From the NCBI GenBank assembly GCA_022448645.1, contig JAKVBZ010000033.1, positions 1 through 51,036 of the forward strand: a stretch of DNA of 51,036 nucleotides, read 5' to 3'. This document shows, in pieces, positions 18,647 to 27,742 of the stretch (within the stretch, counting starts at the first letter, position 1; every line of letters starts with the position of its first letter). A program made the position numbers and the translations under genes. The notes beneath the pieces are model-generated. The model ran no database searches. It saw nothing but the letters and a program-made list of their open reading frames with translations, and was not told where the DNA came from. Origin of the DNA: Pirellulaceae bacterium (GTDB lineage Bacteria; Planctomycetota; Planctomycetia; Pirellulales; Pirellulaceae).

Positions 18647-19798
18647 TCATCGCTTCCCAGCCAGACAACCGCTTTCAATGAGTGCATCAAGTTCCTCTTT
18701 TAAACGGCCTAGAATTTCGTCATAGGCAAACGCGCCTAGCGTTTCACTTCCTTTCTTCAAATTGACGTGATGGGGACCACACCACAGTCCCAGATCAGCG
18801 TCGTCCGTTTCACCGGGGCCATTCACGCGACACCCCATCACGGCAATCGTGATGGCATATTGTTGGGCATACGCAGTCATGGATTTGACCTGTTCAGCCA
18901 ATTCAATAAAAGCTTCGTTCTCTACACGAGAACAACTGGGACAGGCAATGATGTTCAGACTTTGTCGACCGAAGTCGACAACCGAACGGACTCGACCGGC
19001 TGCCATGTCCGCCAGAATTTGGCGACCAGCCTCAATTTCCTCTGGCTTTCTCTCATTGGCCACAGTTAGCGAGACGCGAATCGTATCCCCGATTCCACGG
19101 CTAATCAATTGCTCGAATGCGACACGAGTCTTGATGACGCCATCGGGAGGCAGGCCCGCTTCGGTCACTCCCAAATGAAGTGGTATTTCGGGGCGAGCTT
19201 CGGCAAAACGCCGGTTCACGTCAATCACTTTGGACGGATCTGAATCCTTGAGCGAAACGCAATACCGCATAAATCCAAGTGAATCGAGCAGATCACAATG
19301 CTCCATCGCGCTTGCCAGCATTGGCTGAATGGAATCATGTTCGTCGAACTGATCCTGCTTGTCGGGATCAACACTTCCACAATTGACACCAACTCGCATG
19401 GCACAGTCATGTTCGGCCGAGATATCTGCCAGATAACGGACCTTGTCCTGCCACGGCTTGTCTCGTTCGTGATGGTACAAGTGTCCGGGATTGTAGCGGA
19501 TCTTGTCTACGTGCGGAGCCACTAGCTCAGCCAAGCGGTAATTCTCCTGCAGATCCACCGACAGATTGGCCTCGGTCCGTTGCCGGATCTCTGCCAGTGC
19601 TGCTGCGTCCTTGCGGCTGTCGACCGCAATGCGGACGACGTCGGCACCCGCATGGTAAAGCAAATTGACTAACTCTACGGTAGCAGTCACATCCTGGGTG
19701 GCAGTGGCCGTCATGCTCTGCACGGCAATCGGGTGTCCATTTCCAATCGTTGTCGTACCAATTCTGACGGAACGAGTTGGATTACGTGGCAGTTCCAT
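18647..19798 (-). CDS. ispG: 4-hydroxy-3-methylbut-2-en-1-yl diphosphate synthase
   Basis: IspG (GcpE) carries out the penultimate step of the MEP isoprenoid pathway, converting the cyclic MEcPP to HMBPP with a [4Fe-4S] cluster. The 383-residue protein has the short bacterial form. The N-terminal barrel has [20 protein letters not shown] and the conserved KIRYNPGH. The cluster cysteines lie in IIACPSCSR and [12 protein letters not shown]. The gene ends convergently with the GNAT gene and is divergent from trmL. Identity is certain. Confidence 0.97.
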   Translation of the reverse strand: MELPRNPTRSVRIGTTTIGNGHPIAVQSMTATATQDVTATVELVNLLYHAGADVVRIAVDSRKDAAALAEIRQRTEANLSVDLQENYRLAELVAPHVDKIRYNPGHLYHHERDKPWQDKVRYLADISAEHDCAMRVGVNCGSVDPDKQDQFDEHDSIQPMLASAMEHCDLLDSLGFMRYCVSLKDSDPSKVIDVNRRFAEARPEIPLHLGVTEAGLPPDGVIKTRVAFEQLISRGIGDTIRVSLTVANERKPEEIEAGRQILADMAAGRVRSVVDFGRQSLNIIACPSCSRVENEAFIELAEQVKSMTAYAQQYAITIAVMGCRVNGPGETDDADLGLWCGPHHVNLKKGSETLGAFAYDEILGRLKEELDALIESGCLAGKR

Positions 19799-20075
19799 TC
19801 ACAAATACTCCCAATAAAGTCGCTCTACAACCACTATATTGTTCCGAACGGCAATCGACCCTGCAACAGCACATCCTCCATATCAAGACACAGCCCGCGA
19901 TCGGCGACACACCATGGGACCAATTAGTGAGCCGACGTAGTTGCGAGCCTGGCTGGTTTCGCCTATATACAAAGCGGATTCAGCTTATTCTGGGTGGACG
20001 AATCCTGGATGAGCACCGTATCGGACTCCGGACCGAAAACTACCGTTCGTACGTACAAGCCAGTGTGTTGGTTCC

Positions 20076-20540
20076 ATGTCAAACGCCCCAAATTTCCATG
20101 TTGTTTTGCACCAACCGGAGATCCCACACAATACGGGTAATGTGGGACGCACGTGTGTGGCCATCGGTGCCAAACTGTGGTTGGTGCGCCCACTTGGGTT
20201 TCGTATGGACAATCATTACTTGAAACGAGCCGGTTTGGACTATTGGGACCATCTCGACTGGACGGTCAAAGACGATTGGGACTCGTTGCGCCAAGCCACT
20301 GCCACCCGACCGTATTGGCTTTTTTCGAAAACGGCCGAACGTGAATACACCTCGGCACGGTTTACACCGGATGACTTGCTGGTCTTTGGATCCGAAACAC
20401 AGGGTTTACCGCGATCTTTGCTGGCAGAAAATGCCGATCGTTCCCTACGGATCCCCATACGGCCAGAAGTCCGCAGCCTTAACTTAGCAAGTGCTGTCGC
20501 CATTGTCCTTTACGAAGCGCTGCGACAACAAGGATCGTAA
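20076..20540 (+). CDS. trmL: tRNA (cytidine/uridine-2'-O-)-methyltransferase TrmL
   Basis: A small SPOUT methyltransferase of 154 residues that methylates the 2'-O of the wobble nucleotide in certain leucine tRNAs. The N-terminus has VVLHQPEIPHNTGNVGRTC, and the knotted AdoMet-binding end has FGSETQGLPRSLL and IPIRPEVRSLNLASAVAIVLYEALRQ. The length matches the family. It stands alone, divergent from ispG over a spacer of 277 bp in which I see no further gene. Confidence 0.93.
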   Translation: MSNAPNFHVVLHQPEIPHNTGNVGRTCVAIGAKLWLVRPLGFRMDNHYLKRAGLDYWDHLDWTVKDDWDSLRQATATRPYWLFSKTAEREYTSARFTPDDLLVFGSETQGLPRSLLAENADRSLRIPIRPEVRSLNLASAVAIVLYEALRQQGS

Positions 20541-20675
20541 GCTGAGTCCTGCATCTTTTCGCTACCTGAAGCTTTGTTGCAAAACGCTTTCGGCGCAAAT
20601 TTACGTGCGAACCAACCACACGATAGTACAACTTCATGTATTTCGAGTAGTGTGACGAAGAGCCCAACTTGAAAG

Positions 20676-22004
20676 CTACTGCTCACCCATGACAGCTGTG
20701 AAGTAGCTCTTCACTACACGGTCAAAATGTTCGGGTTTAACTTCCAAGGGCAAGTCGTTATAGACGCAATAGTTTCTTATCTGCCCCAACAAGTCACGCG
20801 GATGACAACGCCTTAAAGGCCGGTTGGCAGCCAAATAATGCTTTTGAATCAGTTCGTCAATCACGTCCTTCTGGTAATCGCAACCAAATTTGTCACAGTA
20901 AATCTGAAAAAGTTGGTGAAATTCGTCTGGTTGCGGGTCAGAGATTTTAATCTTGTACGGGATACGGCGCAAAAAAGCGTCATCGACTAGATCACAGGGC
21001 TCTAAATTCGTAGAAAAAATAATAAGTTGTTCGAAGGGCACCTGAATCTTTTTGCCAGTCGACAAAGTCAAGAAGTCAACACGAGCCTCCAAGGGCACGC
21101 TCCAACGGTTCAACAATTCCGTGGGGTCAATCCGTTGACGACCAAAATCGTCGATGATTAGGCAGCCGCCGTTGCTTTTCATTTGCAATGGTGCCTCATT
21201 CATATTGCTGTTCGGATCGTGACGGATTTCCAGTGCGTCCAATGTCAATTCGCCACCCACCACCACCGTGGGTCGACGAATCTTGACCCAACGTGCGTCA
21301 ACTTCTGTAGATCTAATCAGGCTCTCGTCGGATGCTTCAACTTCCTGATGATACGCGGCATCATACAGCTTGATCAGCTGACCATCTTCGACCAACGTAT
21401 GGGGCACCCAGATTTTCTGGCTGAAACACATGGTGATTTGCCTGGCCAAAGTCGATTTCCCGTTCCCAGGATAACCGTACAAAAATAGACCCGCTCCTGA
21501 GTTAATCGCCGGCCCAAGCTTCTCGAAAAGGCTGGGGTCTATGGAGATCTCACGGAAGGCGTCGATTAATTCGCTTCGCTTCGGCGATTCGGCACGAATC
21601 GTTTGAGCGTCGACCGAGTCGATGTACTCCGCCAATGGTACCGGAGCTGGTCCGACATAAGCACACGCGTTGTGGAAAACTTGAGCCTGTCCTCGACCTT
21701 GTTCGGTCAATGTGTACCGGTAGTCATTCAACATCGCCGATCCCATATGCGACACGATCTGTCTTGTTCGCAGTGCCTGAAGGATGCCGTTTAGAACGCC
21801 AAACGGCAGACAGATTTCTTTGGCAATTTCACGACCACTACTGCTACCGGTCTGGAGCAAGAATTTGCACACAAGGGACTCGACAAGCGATGCAGGCAGC
21901 CCAGTTTCTTCCAAAGAGCGCAGCTCGGCGGGTCGGAATGATTCTTCGGACAACAAACTGGCCAGGACGCTACCAGGCCGTTGTGATGTCAGAGACGCTG
22001 GCAT
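20676..22004 (-). CDS. AAA+ ATPase with N-terminal winged-helix-like region
   Basis: A cytoplasmic ATPase of 442 residues. The start is the ATG at 22004, with GAGGAAA upstream; a longer open frame adds 15 residues of no clear origin. Residues 20-120 resemble a winged helix (SGREIAKEICLPFGVLNGILQALRTRQIV). The AAA+ core has Walker A GYPGNGKST near 175, Walker B CLIIDDFG near 280, and the sensor FSTNLEP near 331, followed by a lid domain with RRCHPRDLLGQI. I recognise it as a conserved AAA+ type seen in planctomycetes but know no established function. A DNA-binding or regulatory front joined to an ATPase suggests a role in DNA or protein remodelling. This is inference. Confidence 0.82.
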   Translation of the reverse strand: MPASLTSQRPGSVLASLLSEESFRPAELRSLEETGLPASLVESLVCKFLLQTGSSSGREIAKEICLPFGVLNGILQALRTRQIVSHMGSAMLNDYRYTLTEQGRGQAQVFHNACAYVGPAPVPLAEYIDSVDAQTIRAESPKRSELIDAFREISIDPSLFEKLGPAINSGAGLFLYGYPGNGKSTLARQITMCFSQKIWVPHTLVEDGQLIKLYDAAYHQEVEASDESLIRSTEVDARWVKIRRPTVVVGGELTLDALEIRHDPNSNMNEAPLQMKSNGGCLIIDDFGRQRIDPTELLNRWSVPLEARVDFLTLSTGKKIQVPFEQLIIFSTNLEPCDLVDDAFLRRIPYKIKISDPQPDEFHQLFQIYCDKFGCDYQKDVIDELIQKHYLAANRPLRRCHPRDLLGQIRNYCVYNDLPLEVKPEHFDRVVKSYFTAVMGEQ

Positions 22005-22164
22005 GTATTTTCCTCTCTCTCGGCAAGTATGCATCGTGCACATTGCCAAGTGGGTACGTCCAAATGTAGCTCACAGACATGGCCTATCGCCGTCAGCCGC
22101 TACAATTGGTAGACTCCGAAGAACCTGAAGAAATTGGCCATTCCTATAACCGGTCCCTGGGCCC

Positions 22165-23097
22165 ATGTCGCAAGATTTCACGCAAATCGAATGGAATGAG
22201 GAAGTCGCATTCGACTGTAGGCAACTCATTCGCCTCTGGGTCCACGAAGATCTGGCACGTGGGCATGATTGGACCACACTGGCCATTGTGGACGAGGGGG
22301 CTCGTGCACAGGCGGTGGTACGATCCCGCGGCAAGGGGATCATCTGTGGTATTCGTGCCGCACAAACGGCACTTGACGAAATGGAGATCCCAGCCAAGTG
22401 GTCCAGTTTCGTAAGCGACGGTGATCAAGTCGAAGTGGGTGAGAAAATCGCGAGCCTTTCAGGCCCTGCCCGCGATCTTTTGACGGTAGAACGTCTGCTA
22501 CTGAACTTACTGGGACATCTATCCGGCATCTCCACGTTAACCCAACAGTATGTCGCTGCCGTCTCCGGTACCACGACGGCCGTCTACGATACCCGCAAAA
22601 CGACCCCAGGATGGCGACGACTAGAGAAATACGCGGTGCGCTGTGGTGGCGGGCGAAACCATCGTTCCGGCTTGTACGATGCGATTCTCATCAAAGACAA
22701 CCACTTGGCATTCGCCGCAGATCACGCAGAAGACGGTGAGGCCCCTCTCTTGACAGCTATGCGACGCACACGTGGGTTACTAAACAAAGACCGTCCAACC
22801 GATACAACTGACACCATGATCATGGAGGTCGAAGTTGACACACTCGAGCAGCTACGTACGGCACTGGAAGCTCAACCAACAATGGTACTACTCGACAATT
22901 TTTCCCTAGAAATGCTCCGTGAAGCGTGCCAGCTGAGAGATCAAATCTGTCCCAAAGTGCAATTGGAAGCATCTGGCGGCATACAGCTTGGCACGATGAG
23001 AAAAATCGCTGCAACCGGTGTGGATCGAATCAGTGTTGGAGCCCTTACACATTCAGCTCCCAACTTCGACGTGGGACTCGATTGGGGTTCATCTTAG
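22165..23097 (+). CDS. nadC: Nicotinate-nucleotide pyrophosphorylase (carboxylating)
   Basis: Quinolinate phosphoribosyltransferase of de novo NAD synthesis, 310 residues. It is slightly longer than the usual 280 because of an insertion around residues 195-215 (EDGEAPLLTAMRRTRGLLNKDR). The active-site core is clear: TRKTTPGWRRLEKYAVRCGG, then NHRSGLYDAILIKDNH, and the late EASGGIQLGTMRKIAATGVDRISVGALTHS. The spacer to the AAA+ gene (divergent) is 160 bp. The substrate pathway genes nadA and nadB are not in the window. Confidence 0.96.
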   Translation: MSQDFTQIEWNEEVAFDCRQLIRLWVHEDLARGHDWTTLAIVDEGARAQAVVRSRGKGIICGIRAAQTALDEMEIPAKWSSFVSDGDQVEVGEKIASLSGPARDLLTVERLLLNLLGHLSGISTLTQQYVAAVSGTTTAVYDTRKTTPGWRRLEKYAVRCGGGRNHRSGLYDAILIKDNHLAFAADHAEDGEAPLLTAMRRTRGLLNKDRPTDTTDTMIMEVEVDTLEQLRTALEAQPTMVLLDNFSLEMLREACQLRDQICPKVQLEASGGIQLGTMRKIAATGVDRISVGALTHSAPNFDVGLDWGSS

Positions 23098-23180
23098 TCG
23101 CCCTGGGGAAGCATATGTTCCCTTTTTTCAACACTTGAGCACACACCCTCCAATTTCCAACTCTCTTTGGAATCCCAAGT

Positions 23181-23208
23181 TTGACAGCCGTGTTCCTCAA
23201 TCTATGGT
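23181..23208 (+). promoter_or_regulatory. Candidate sigma-70-type promoter
   Basis: TTGACA at 23181-23186 and TATGGT at 23203-23208 are separated by 16 bases. This perfect -35 box lies shortly before the hairpin-rich element at 23215-23295 and after the nadC stop. The -10 box matches only four of six positions. Confidence 0.35.
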
Positions 23209-23214
23209 TGGAGT

Positions 23215-23295
23215 GCATCGGCGCCTTGGGGAGAGGCGCAGTAGCTCGCGCGGCGAGGATAGCTGAAAGCTAGAGGGGACCTCGCCGCGCTTTTT
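23215..23295 (+). ncRNA. Candidate small RNA or attenuator leader
   Basis: About 80 bases with two consecutive hairpins. The first pairs GCGCCT (23221-23226) with AGGCGC (23234-23239). The second is an 11-bp perfect stem, GCGCGGCGAGG (23248-23258) with CCTCGCCGCGC (23280-23290), holding a smaller TAGC/GCTA stem in its loop and followed by TTTTT. The end is a textbook intrinsic terminator. It could be simply the nadC terminator. The promoter-like TTGACA/TATGGT just upstream and the extra hairpin make a separate small RNA possible. Since a receiver-domain gene starts 28 bp after the T run, attenuation of that gene is another option. It matches no RNA family I recognise. Confidence 0.5.
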
Positions 23296-23322
23296 CCTTC
23301 TTTTCAAGAACGGTCGTCTGCC

Positions 23323-23730
23323 ATGGATAAAACGATCCTGCTTTGCGATGACGAGCCGGCAATCCTGCGGCCAACCGAATACACCCTGCAGCGAGACGGT
23401 CTCAATGTCCTCTGTGCAACGGACGGCGAAGAAGCTTGGCAGCTGATCTGCTCAAACCAAATCGACGTGGTCGTCACCGATTGGCAAATGCCGCGGATGG
23501 ACGGACTCACTCTTGTAGAAAAGATCCGTCAGCACAGCCAAACTGTCACCTTGCCGGTCATCATGGTAAGTGCCCGCAGTCAAGAACTTTTAGATTCGCA
23601 ACGAATCAAGGAACTGCAACTGGCTGCCATCATTGACAAACCTTACAGCCCTAGGGAACTCAACCACTGCATTAAGCGAATTGTTGAAATAGGACCGTTC
23701 GACAACGCCACGTACCCCAGCCAAGCTTAA
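23323..23730 (+). CDS. CheY-like single-domain response regulator
   Basis: A stand-alone receiver domain of 135 residues with no output domain. The acidic pair D9/D10, the phosphorylation site D53 in VVTDWQMPRMDG, the S83 position in MVSARS and K106 in IDKPY are all present, so it should be phosphorylated. Such proteins act in chemotaxis, phosphorelay or by protein-protein contact. No kinase lies next to it. Its start is only 28 bases after the terminator-like hairpin described at 23248-23295, so it may be controlled by read-through. Confidence 0.93.
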   Translation: MDKTILLCDDEPAILRPTEYTLQRDGLNVLCATDGEEAWQLICSNQIDVVVTDWQMPRMDGLTLVEKIRQHSQTVTLPVIMVSARSQELLDSQRIKELQLAAIIDKPYSPRELNHCIKRIVEIGPFDNATYPSQA

Positions 23731-23812
23731 GATCATCTACAAGCAGCAGTATTGAAACGGCGCACGTTTCCCCATTTCTCTTGCGAAGCCGAATAGCGCA
23801 ACGAATCTCTGC

Positions 23813-24106
23813 TCAGAATTCATAATCTAAGACGACAATGTCTTCCAGAATAGGCTTAATGTATTTCTCCACGACTTCGACATGGTCGGGATGGGGAAGG
23901 TACTGTTCCAATGCTGCTTGATTGCGGAAGCGTACACACACCCCATGAGTGTACCCCTGAGATCTAGCCGTAAAGTTCGTGCCTACGCTCAAATCGACCA
24001 CACCATCAATTCTATCTCGCAACCCTTGGGCGTTTTCGATGAATTCGTCGATCTGCTGTTGCGTTGCTTCTGGCTTGAATTTCAGAATAACAAGATGTTC
24101 TACCAT
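23813..24106 (-). CDS. Dabb (stress-responsive A/B barrel) domain protein
   Basis: A small dimeric ferredoxin-like barrel protein of 97 residues. The start VEHLVILKFKPEATQQQIDEF, the central DLSVGTNFTARSQGYTHGVCVRF and the end HPDHVEVVEKYIKPILEDIVVLDYEF follow the Dabb family closely. Family members range from plant stress proteins to small enzymes of polyketide metabolism. In bacteria most have no assigned role. GGAGACAG lies before the ATG. The gene is alone, convergent with the receiver gene. Confidence 0.9.
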   Translation of the reverse strand: MVEHLVILKFKPEATQQQIDEFIENAQGLRDRIDGVVDLSVGTNFTARSQGYTHGVCVRFRNQAALEQYLPHPDHVEVVEKYIKPILEDIVVLDYEF

Positions 24107-24544
24107 GATCTGTCTCCTGCAAGTCTAGTTTGTACTTGTCGAATTCCCGGTTTCTTCCGACACTGTTAAAGTTCGCCATTTAAGACTAAACCGATTGGGA
24201 AACGCTACATTTCATCGTATTGATTTACCAGAACGCCAGCCCAAGATCGCTAGTCTCTGGTTTTCACCGTTCCCCCACCATAGAACCGGGCATACCATCC
24301 AGCGGATTGGATCAACAACTGCCAAAAGGGCAGGGATAGATCATAGTTCCAACCTACGAACTAAGCAGGTTCCAAGAATCAAAACTAATCTATCAAATCC
24401 GAGAAACGAGCAAATCCGAGAAACGAGCAAATCCGGTTATTTCATGATACTTTTGAGGAATGAAGAAGCCACAGTGTAACGCTTGCGTCATCCAATGGAA
24501 GTAGGGAACGGCATCGTCTCAGGGTACTATTAGATTGTTTTATC
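24107..24544. other. 438-bp spacer without a recognisable gene
   Basis: No frame here looks like a protein. The only structure found is a tandem repeat at 24394-24435. The divergent starts of the Dabb gene and the next gene imply that promoters for both lie within it, but no strong consensus boxes stand out. Confidence 0.5.
24394..24435. repeat. Tandem 17-bp repeat, about 2.5 copies
   Basis: CAAATCCGAGAAACGAG occurs at 24394-24410 and 24411-24427, followed by a partial copy CAAATCCG at 24428-24435. It lies in the spacer upstream of the gene at 24545. Confidence 0.9.
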
Positions 24545-25090
24545 ATGACAGATCATCTGAAGTTGCAATACGAACGGCAGCAATTCACCAACGGTTACCA
24601 GTTGATAGATGGCGTAGCGAAGCACCTGGAATATGGCGACCAGTTTCAGATTCCCCCGGATGTGCTCAAGAAACACATTCGGCCAGGACATTTTGTCGAA
24701 TTACGCATCGATTCGTCCAGATTTTCGGTGCACCAAGATACAGCCGAAAAATGCTACTGCCCCTCTTGTCATGGAGAAGCAAGTAAGCCAATTTTGCGAC
24801 ACGAACAACCAGGATCCTTGGTGCCACTTCCTGTTCAAACTATTCCAGCACGCGGCTGGGGAGAAGACTTTTGGGTAAGCGTTACACGTCGGGACGACAG
24901 TTTCTTGTTGGGCACCGTAGACAATCCGTTAGTCGAATCACGTTTGCATGGTTTGAACTCAGGTGATGATGTCATTTTCGACGAGAACCACATACTGGCA
25001 ATCCACGATACCCACCGGCTGGACCTTGTCCGCGAAATGGACGCCGACGACCTGAAACGGCTTGCTCAATGGCTGAACCGGTCGTCTTAA
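24545..25090 (+). CDS. Conserved-type hypothetical protein with CxxC motif
   Basis: I do not recognise this protein of 181 residues. It has no signal peptide and no membrane segment. A CYCPSCH motif near residue 76 could bind a metal or a thiol partner. The sequence is otherwise rich in short beta-type stretches, with DFWVSVTRRDDSFLLGTVDNPLV and a C-terminal region (HGLNSGDDVIFDENHILAIHD) resembling proteins that handle large polar substrates. The composition and codon use look like the neighbours and the frame is intact, so it is probably a real gene. It ends 49 bp before the ABC-F gene on the same strand and may be cotranscribed with it. Confidence 0.7.
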   Translation: MTDHLKLQYERQQFTNGYQLIDGVAKHLEYGDQFQIPPDVLKKHIRPGHFVELRIDSSRFSVHQDTAEKCYCPSCHGEASKPILRHEQPGSLVPLPVQTIPARGWGEDFWVSVTRRDDSFLLGTVDNPLVESRLHGLNSGDDVIFDENHILAIHDTHRLDLVREMDADDLKRLAQWLNRSS

Positions 25091-25139
25091 GAGGGCTCGA
25101 CCATGTCCGTATCTATCATTATCCATAGAACTTGAGGTT

Positions 25140-27056
25140 TTGGTCGTCGTGGTCGTAGCAACCATTTCAGACATCATCAAACGGTACGGTTCCGAAGAAG
25201 TGCTTCTGGGAGCTGGTGGTGAAATTCGGTCCGGTGACCGCATCGGACTGGTCGGCCCCAATGGTTGCGGCAAAACTACCTTCCTGCACATCGTCAGTGG
25301 AAAAGAAGAGGCTGACGCAGGAACGATCGACATTCACAGCTCACAAAAAGTGGGCTTGCTGCAACAACAAATGGACACCCCGACTCACCAAACGGTCTGG
25401 GAATTCACCGCCGAGGCTCTGTCGGAACTAACGACACTGATTCAAGAGGCGGAAGCGGTCGCAGCGCAAATGGCCAAGGTTCAAGATGACGAGTCAGTAA
25501 CTCGTCAGTTGGGTGATCACTACGACAGATTACAGCATGAAATTGAACAACTGGGTGGATACGAAACGGACCACAGAATAGAACGTGTACTACAAGGATT
25601 GGGGTTCAGCGAAACGGAATTGCAACAACCAGTAAATCAGCTGAGCGGTGGTCAACAAAGTCGAGTTTTGTTGGGAAAACTACTGCTATCTGAACCTGAT
25701 GTTTTACTGTTGGACGAGCCATCCAACCACTTGGACATCCAAGCGACTCAATGGCTGGAAGAGTATCTATCATCATCGCGCCAAGCCATGATTGTCGTCA
25801 GCCACGACCGGTATTTACTCGATCGAGTCACCAATCGCACATGGGAATTATTCCAAGGCACGATCGAATCGTTTCCCGGTAACTTCACAACCTATTGGAA
25901 GCAAAAGCAGCAAAGGGTAGAGACTCAGCGTCGCACGTACGAACGCCAGCAGGCCGAAATTGCGCGTCTGGAAGATTTCGTCAGGCGCCACCATGCCGGT
26001 CAGAAACATTCACAAGCCGAAGACCGTCGTAAAAAGCTGGAACGGATCGAACGTGTCGAGCCCCCTCGAGAGATCCAGGTGCCCCCCATGGCCTTTCCTG
26101 CAGCCAGTCGAGCGGGTGACATCGTATTGCGTGTCGAACATCTCTCAAAATCGTACGAGCAAACGTTGTTCGACGATCTAACGTTTACGATTCAACGGGG
26201 CGAAAAATGGGGCATCTTAGGTCCAAATGGTTCCGGAAAAACGACTCTGCTGCAATGCATCACCAGTGACGTCGCACCGGATTCCGGACGCGTCATTCTG
26301 GGGACTGGTGTCGAGTTAGCTTACTTTGACCAAAAGTTAACGAACTTGGACGCCGACCTGGATCTGCTGGAAGCAGTTCGACCAGACGGAGCCGAATTGA
26401 CTGAACAACAACGCCGCGACTTGCTTGCCACCTTCGGACTCATTGACGATGTCGTTCACCAACCCGTACGGACACTCAGTGGCGGCCAAAGGAATCGGGC
26501 GCTTTTGGCAAGACTTTCCGCATCACAAGCAAACTTGCTTTTCCTGGATGAACCCACAAATCATCTGGATTTGTGGGCACGTGACGCGCTGGAACGGTCA
26601 CTGAACCAATTCGATGGTACGTTGTTATTCGTCAGCCACGACCGTTATTTTCTCAACCGAGTCGTAGACCATCTGCTGGTATTCGACACGAACCGCTGCC
26701 GAATTGTGGAAGGCAATTATGAAATGTTTTTAAGGCTGTCACTCGTTCGTGACAACGGCACGTCTGCACAACAAAGGCAACAGGAAGACACGAAACGACG
26801 TACGTCCAAATCAAACCGCCCGCCAAATCACACAACAAAACGCCGACGCAAGTTTCCTTATCGTAAACTAGTGGACATCGAGAAAGACATTGAGAACGAG
26901 GAAACACAGATCGACAATCTGCACCAGTCACTGCTGCTGCCCGAAGTACTACGTGATGGGCAACGTGTCAAATCTATTCGTTCCGAAATTGAACAAAGGC
27001 GCAGCGAATTGGCAACACTCTACGAGCATTGGGAAGAATCTGTCGAGCTAAACTAG
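25140..27056 (+). CDS. ABC-F family ATPase (translation factor/resistance type)
   Basis: A soluble protein of up to 638 residues with two ABC ATPase domains and no membrane helices. Domain 1 has GPNGCGKTT, LSGGQQSR and LLLDEPSNHLD; domain 2 has GPNGSGKTT, LSGGQRNR and LFLDEPTNHLD. The linker between them is the ABC-F P-site tether type (RQQAEIARLEDFVRRHHAGQKHSQAEDRRKKLERI). The C-terminal 90 residues form a basic segment and a predicted coiled coil, as in Uup. ABC-F proteins bind the ribosomal E site and relieve stalls. The start is uncertain: TTG at 25140 or GTG at 25149 are both possible, with GAGG just upstream. Confidence 0.92.
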   Translation: MVVVVVATISDIIKRYGSEEVLLGAGGEIRSGDRIGLVGPNGCGKTTFLHIVSGKEEADAGTIDIHSSQKVGLLQQQMDTPTHQTVWEFTAEALSELTTLIQEAEAVAAQMAKVQDDESVTRQLGDHYDRLQHEIEQLGGYETDHRIERVLQGLGFSETELQQPVNQLSGGQQSRVLLGKLLLSEPDVLLLDEPSNHLDIQATQWLEEYLSSSRQAMIVVSHDRYLLDRVTNRTWELFQGTIESFPGNFTTYWKQKQQRVETQRRTYERQQAEIARLEDFVRRHHAGQKHSQAEDRRKKLERIERVEPPREIQVPPMAFPAASRAGDIVLRVEHLSKSYEQTLFDDLTFTIQRGEKWGILGPNGSGKTTLLQCITSDVAPDSGRVILGTGVELAYFDQKLTNLDADLDLLEAVRPDGAELTEQQRRDLLATFGLIDDVVHQPVRTLSGGQRNRALLARLSASQANLLFLDEPTNHLDLWARDALERSLNQFDGTLLFVSHDRYFLNRVVDHLLVFDTNRCRIVEGNYEMFLRLSLVRDNGTSAQQRQQEDTKRRTSKSNRPPNHTTKRRRKFPYRKLVDIEKDIENEETQIDNLHQSLLLPEVLRDGQRVKSIRSEIEQRRSELATLYEHWEESVELN

Positions 27057-27100
27057 GAAGATCGTGGCAGTTTATGGAACGGCAGCATTCGATAAACTGC

Positions 27101-27138
27101 AACAAAAACACAGGCCCTGGTATCTTCCAGAGCCTGTG
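27101..27138 (-). terminator. Intrinsic terminator of the small exported protein gene
   Basis: CACAGGCCCTGG (27109-27120) pairs with CCAGAGCCTGTG (27127-27138) with one mismatch and a 6-base loop. On the minus strand the stem is followed by TTTTTGTT. It closes the gene at 27176-27406 and could also stop transcripts of the ABC-F gene from the other side. Confidence 0.85.
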
Positions 27139-27175
27139 CTGCCCTTCATCTCTGTTCTTCAAAAGATTCGACGTT

Positions 27176-27406
27176 TTAGAATCCTATCCCAAAATAGAAA
27201 CCACCACGCCGCGGATGAACATAGTGGGGATGGAACCCACCGTATCGACCGTAGTAAGGTGAAAAAGTGCGATAGCGGATCGAGGGTCCGTAGAATCCAC
27301 GCCCGCCATAAAACCCACAGCCTCCATGGCGGTGGCCTGCTTCCGCTGTGCTTGTGAACAGTGTCATGGCCCCCAGCACAGCCAAGATAGAAAGGATTCG
27401 CTTCAT
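27176..27406 (-). CDS. Small exported Gly/Tyr/His-rich protein
   Basis: A peptide of 76 residues with a clear signal sequence (MKRILSILAVLGAMTLFTSTAEA). The mature part of about 53 residues is almost entirely Gly, Tyr, His, Phe and Arg (HRHGGCGFYGGRGFYG, PYYGRYGGFHPHY). AAGGAGA lies seven bases before the ATG and a strong intrinsic terminator follows the stop, so it is a complete single-gene unit and not a chance frame. Small proteins of this composition are common in planctomycetes but have no assigned function. The mix of aromatic and His residues suggests metal binding or a matrix/adhesive role; this is inference. Confidence 0.85.
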   Translation of the reverse strand: MKRILSILAVLGAMTLFTSTAEAGHRHGGCGFYGGRGFYGPSIRYRTFSPYYGRYGGFHPHYVHPRRGGFYFGIGF

Positions 27407-27742
27407 AGTGTTTTCTCCTTAAAAAATGAATCAGCCCCGATGAACAAGTACGACCAGATTCCGCTCAGTCACGGCGTACAAGATCAAAAGGGCATGTTGC
27501 ATGCCAGTTTTGTCCACCTTGCCATAAAGTATTTATGTACAACACCTTAAGAGTTTCGATAGAAATCCAGCCAACCAGAAAGCGCCGTCATTTCTTAGGC
27601 GCATCGCGTCAAACTGTGGACAACTCGTCAGAACCGAACAGGGTGGGAACGAGCCAGGTTGGACGGCATCGCGTTTCATGCCGTTGATTCATTCGGGGGC
27701 CTTTTCCACCGCGGCTAGAACACTTGGCTTGAGCTACAAAAC
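27407..27742. other. Spacer without a recognisable gene
   Basis: Between the start of the small exported protein gene and the Hsp20 terminator I see no coding region. The promoter of the small protein gene should lie at its left end; no strong boxes stand out. Confidence 0.5.

Noticed and set aside
19777..20223. 148-codon plus-strand frame before trmL
   Set aside because: No SD, overlaps trmL in another frame and shows no family pattern.
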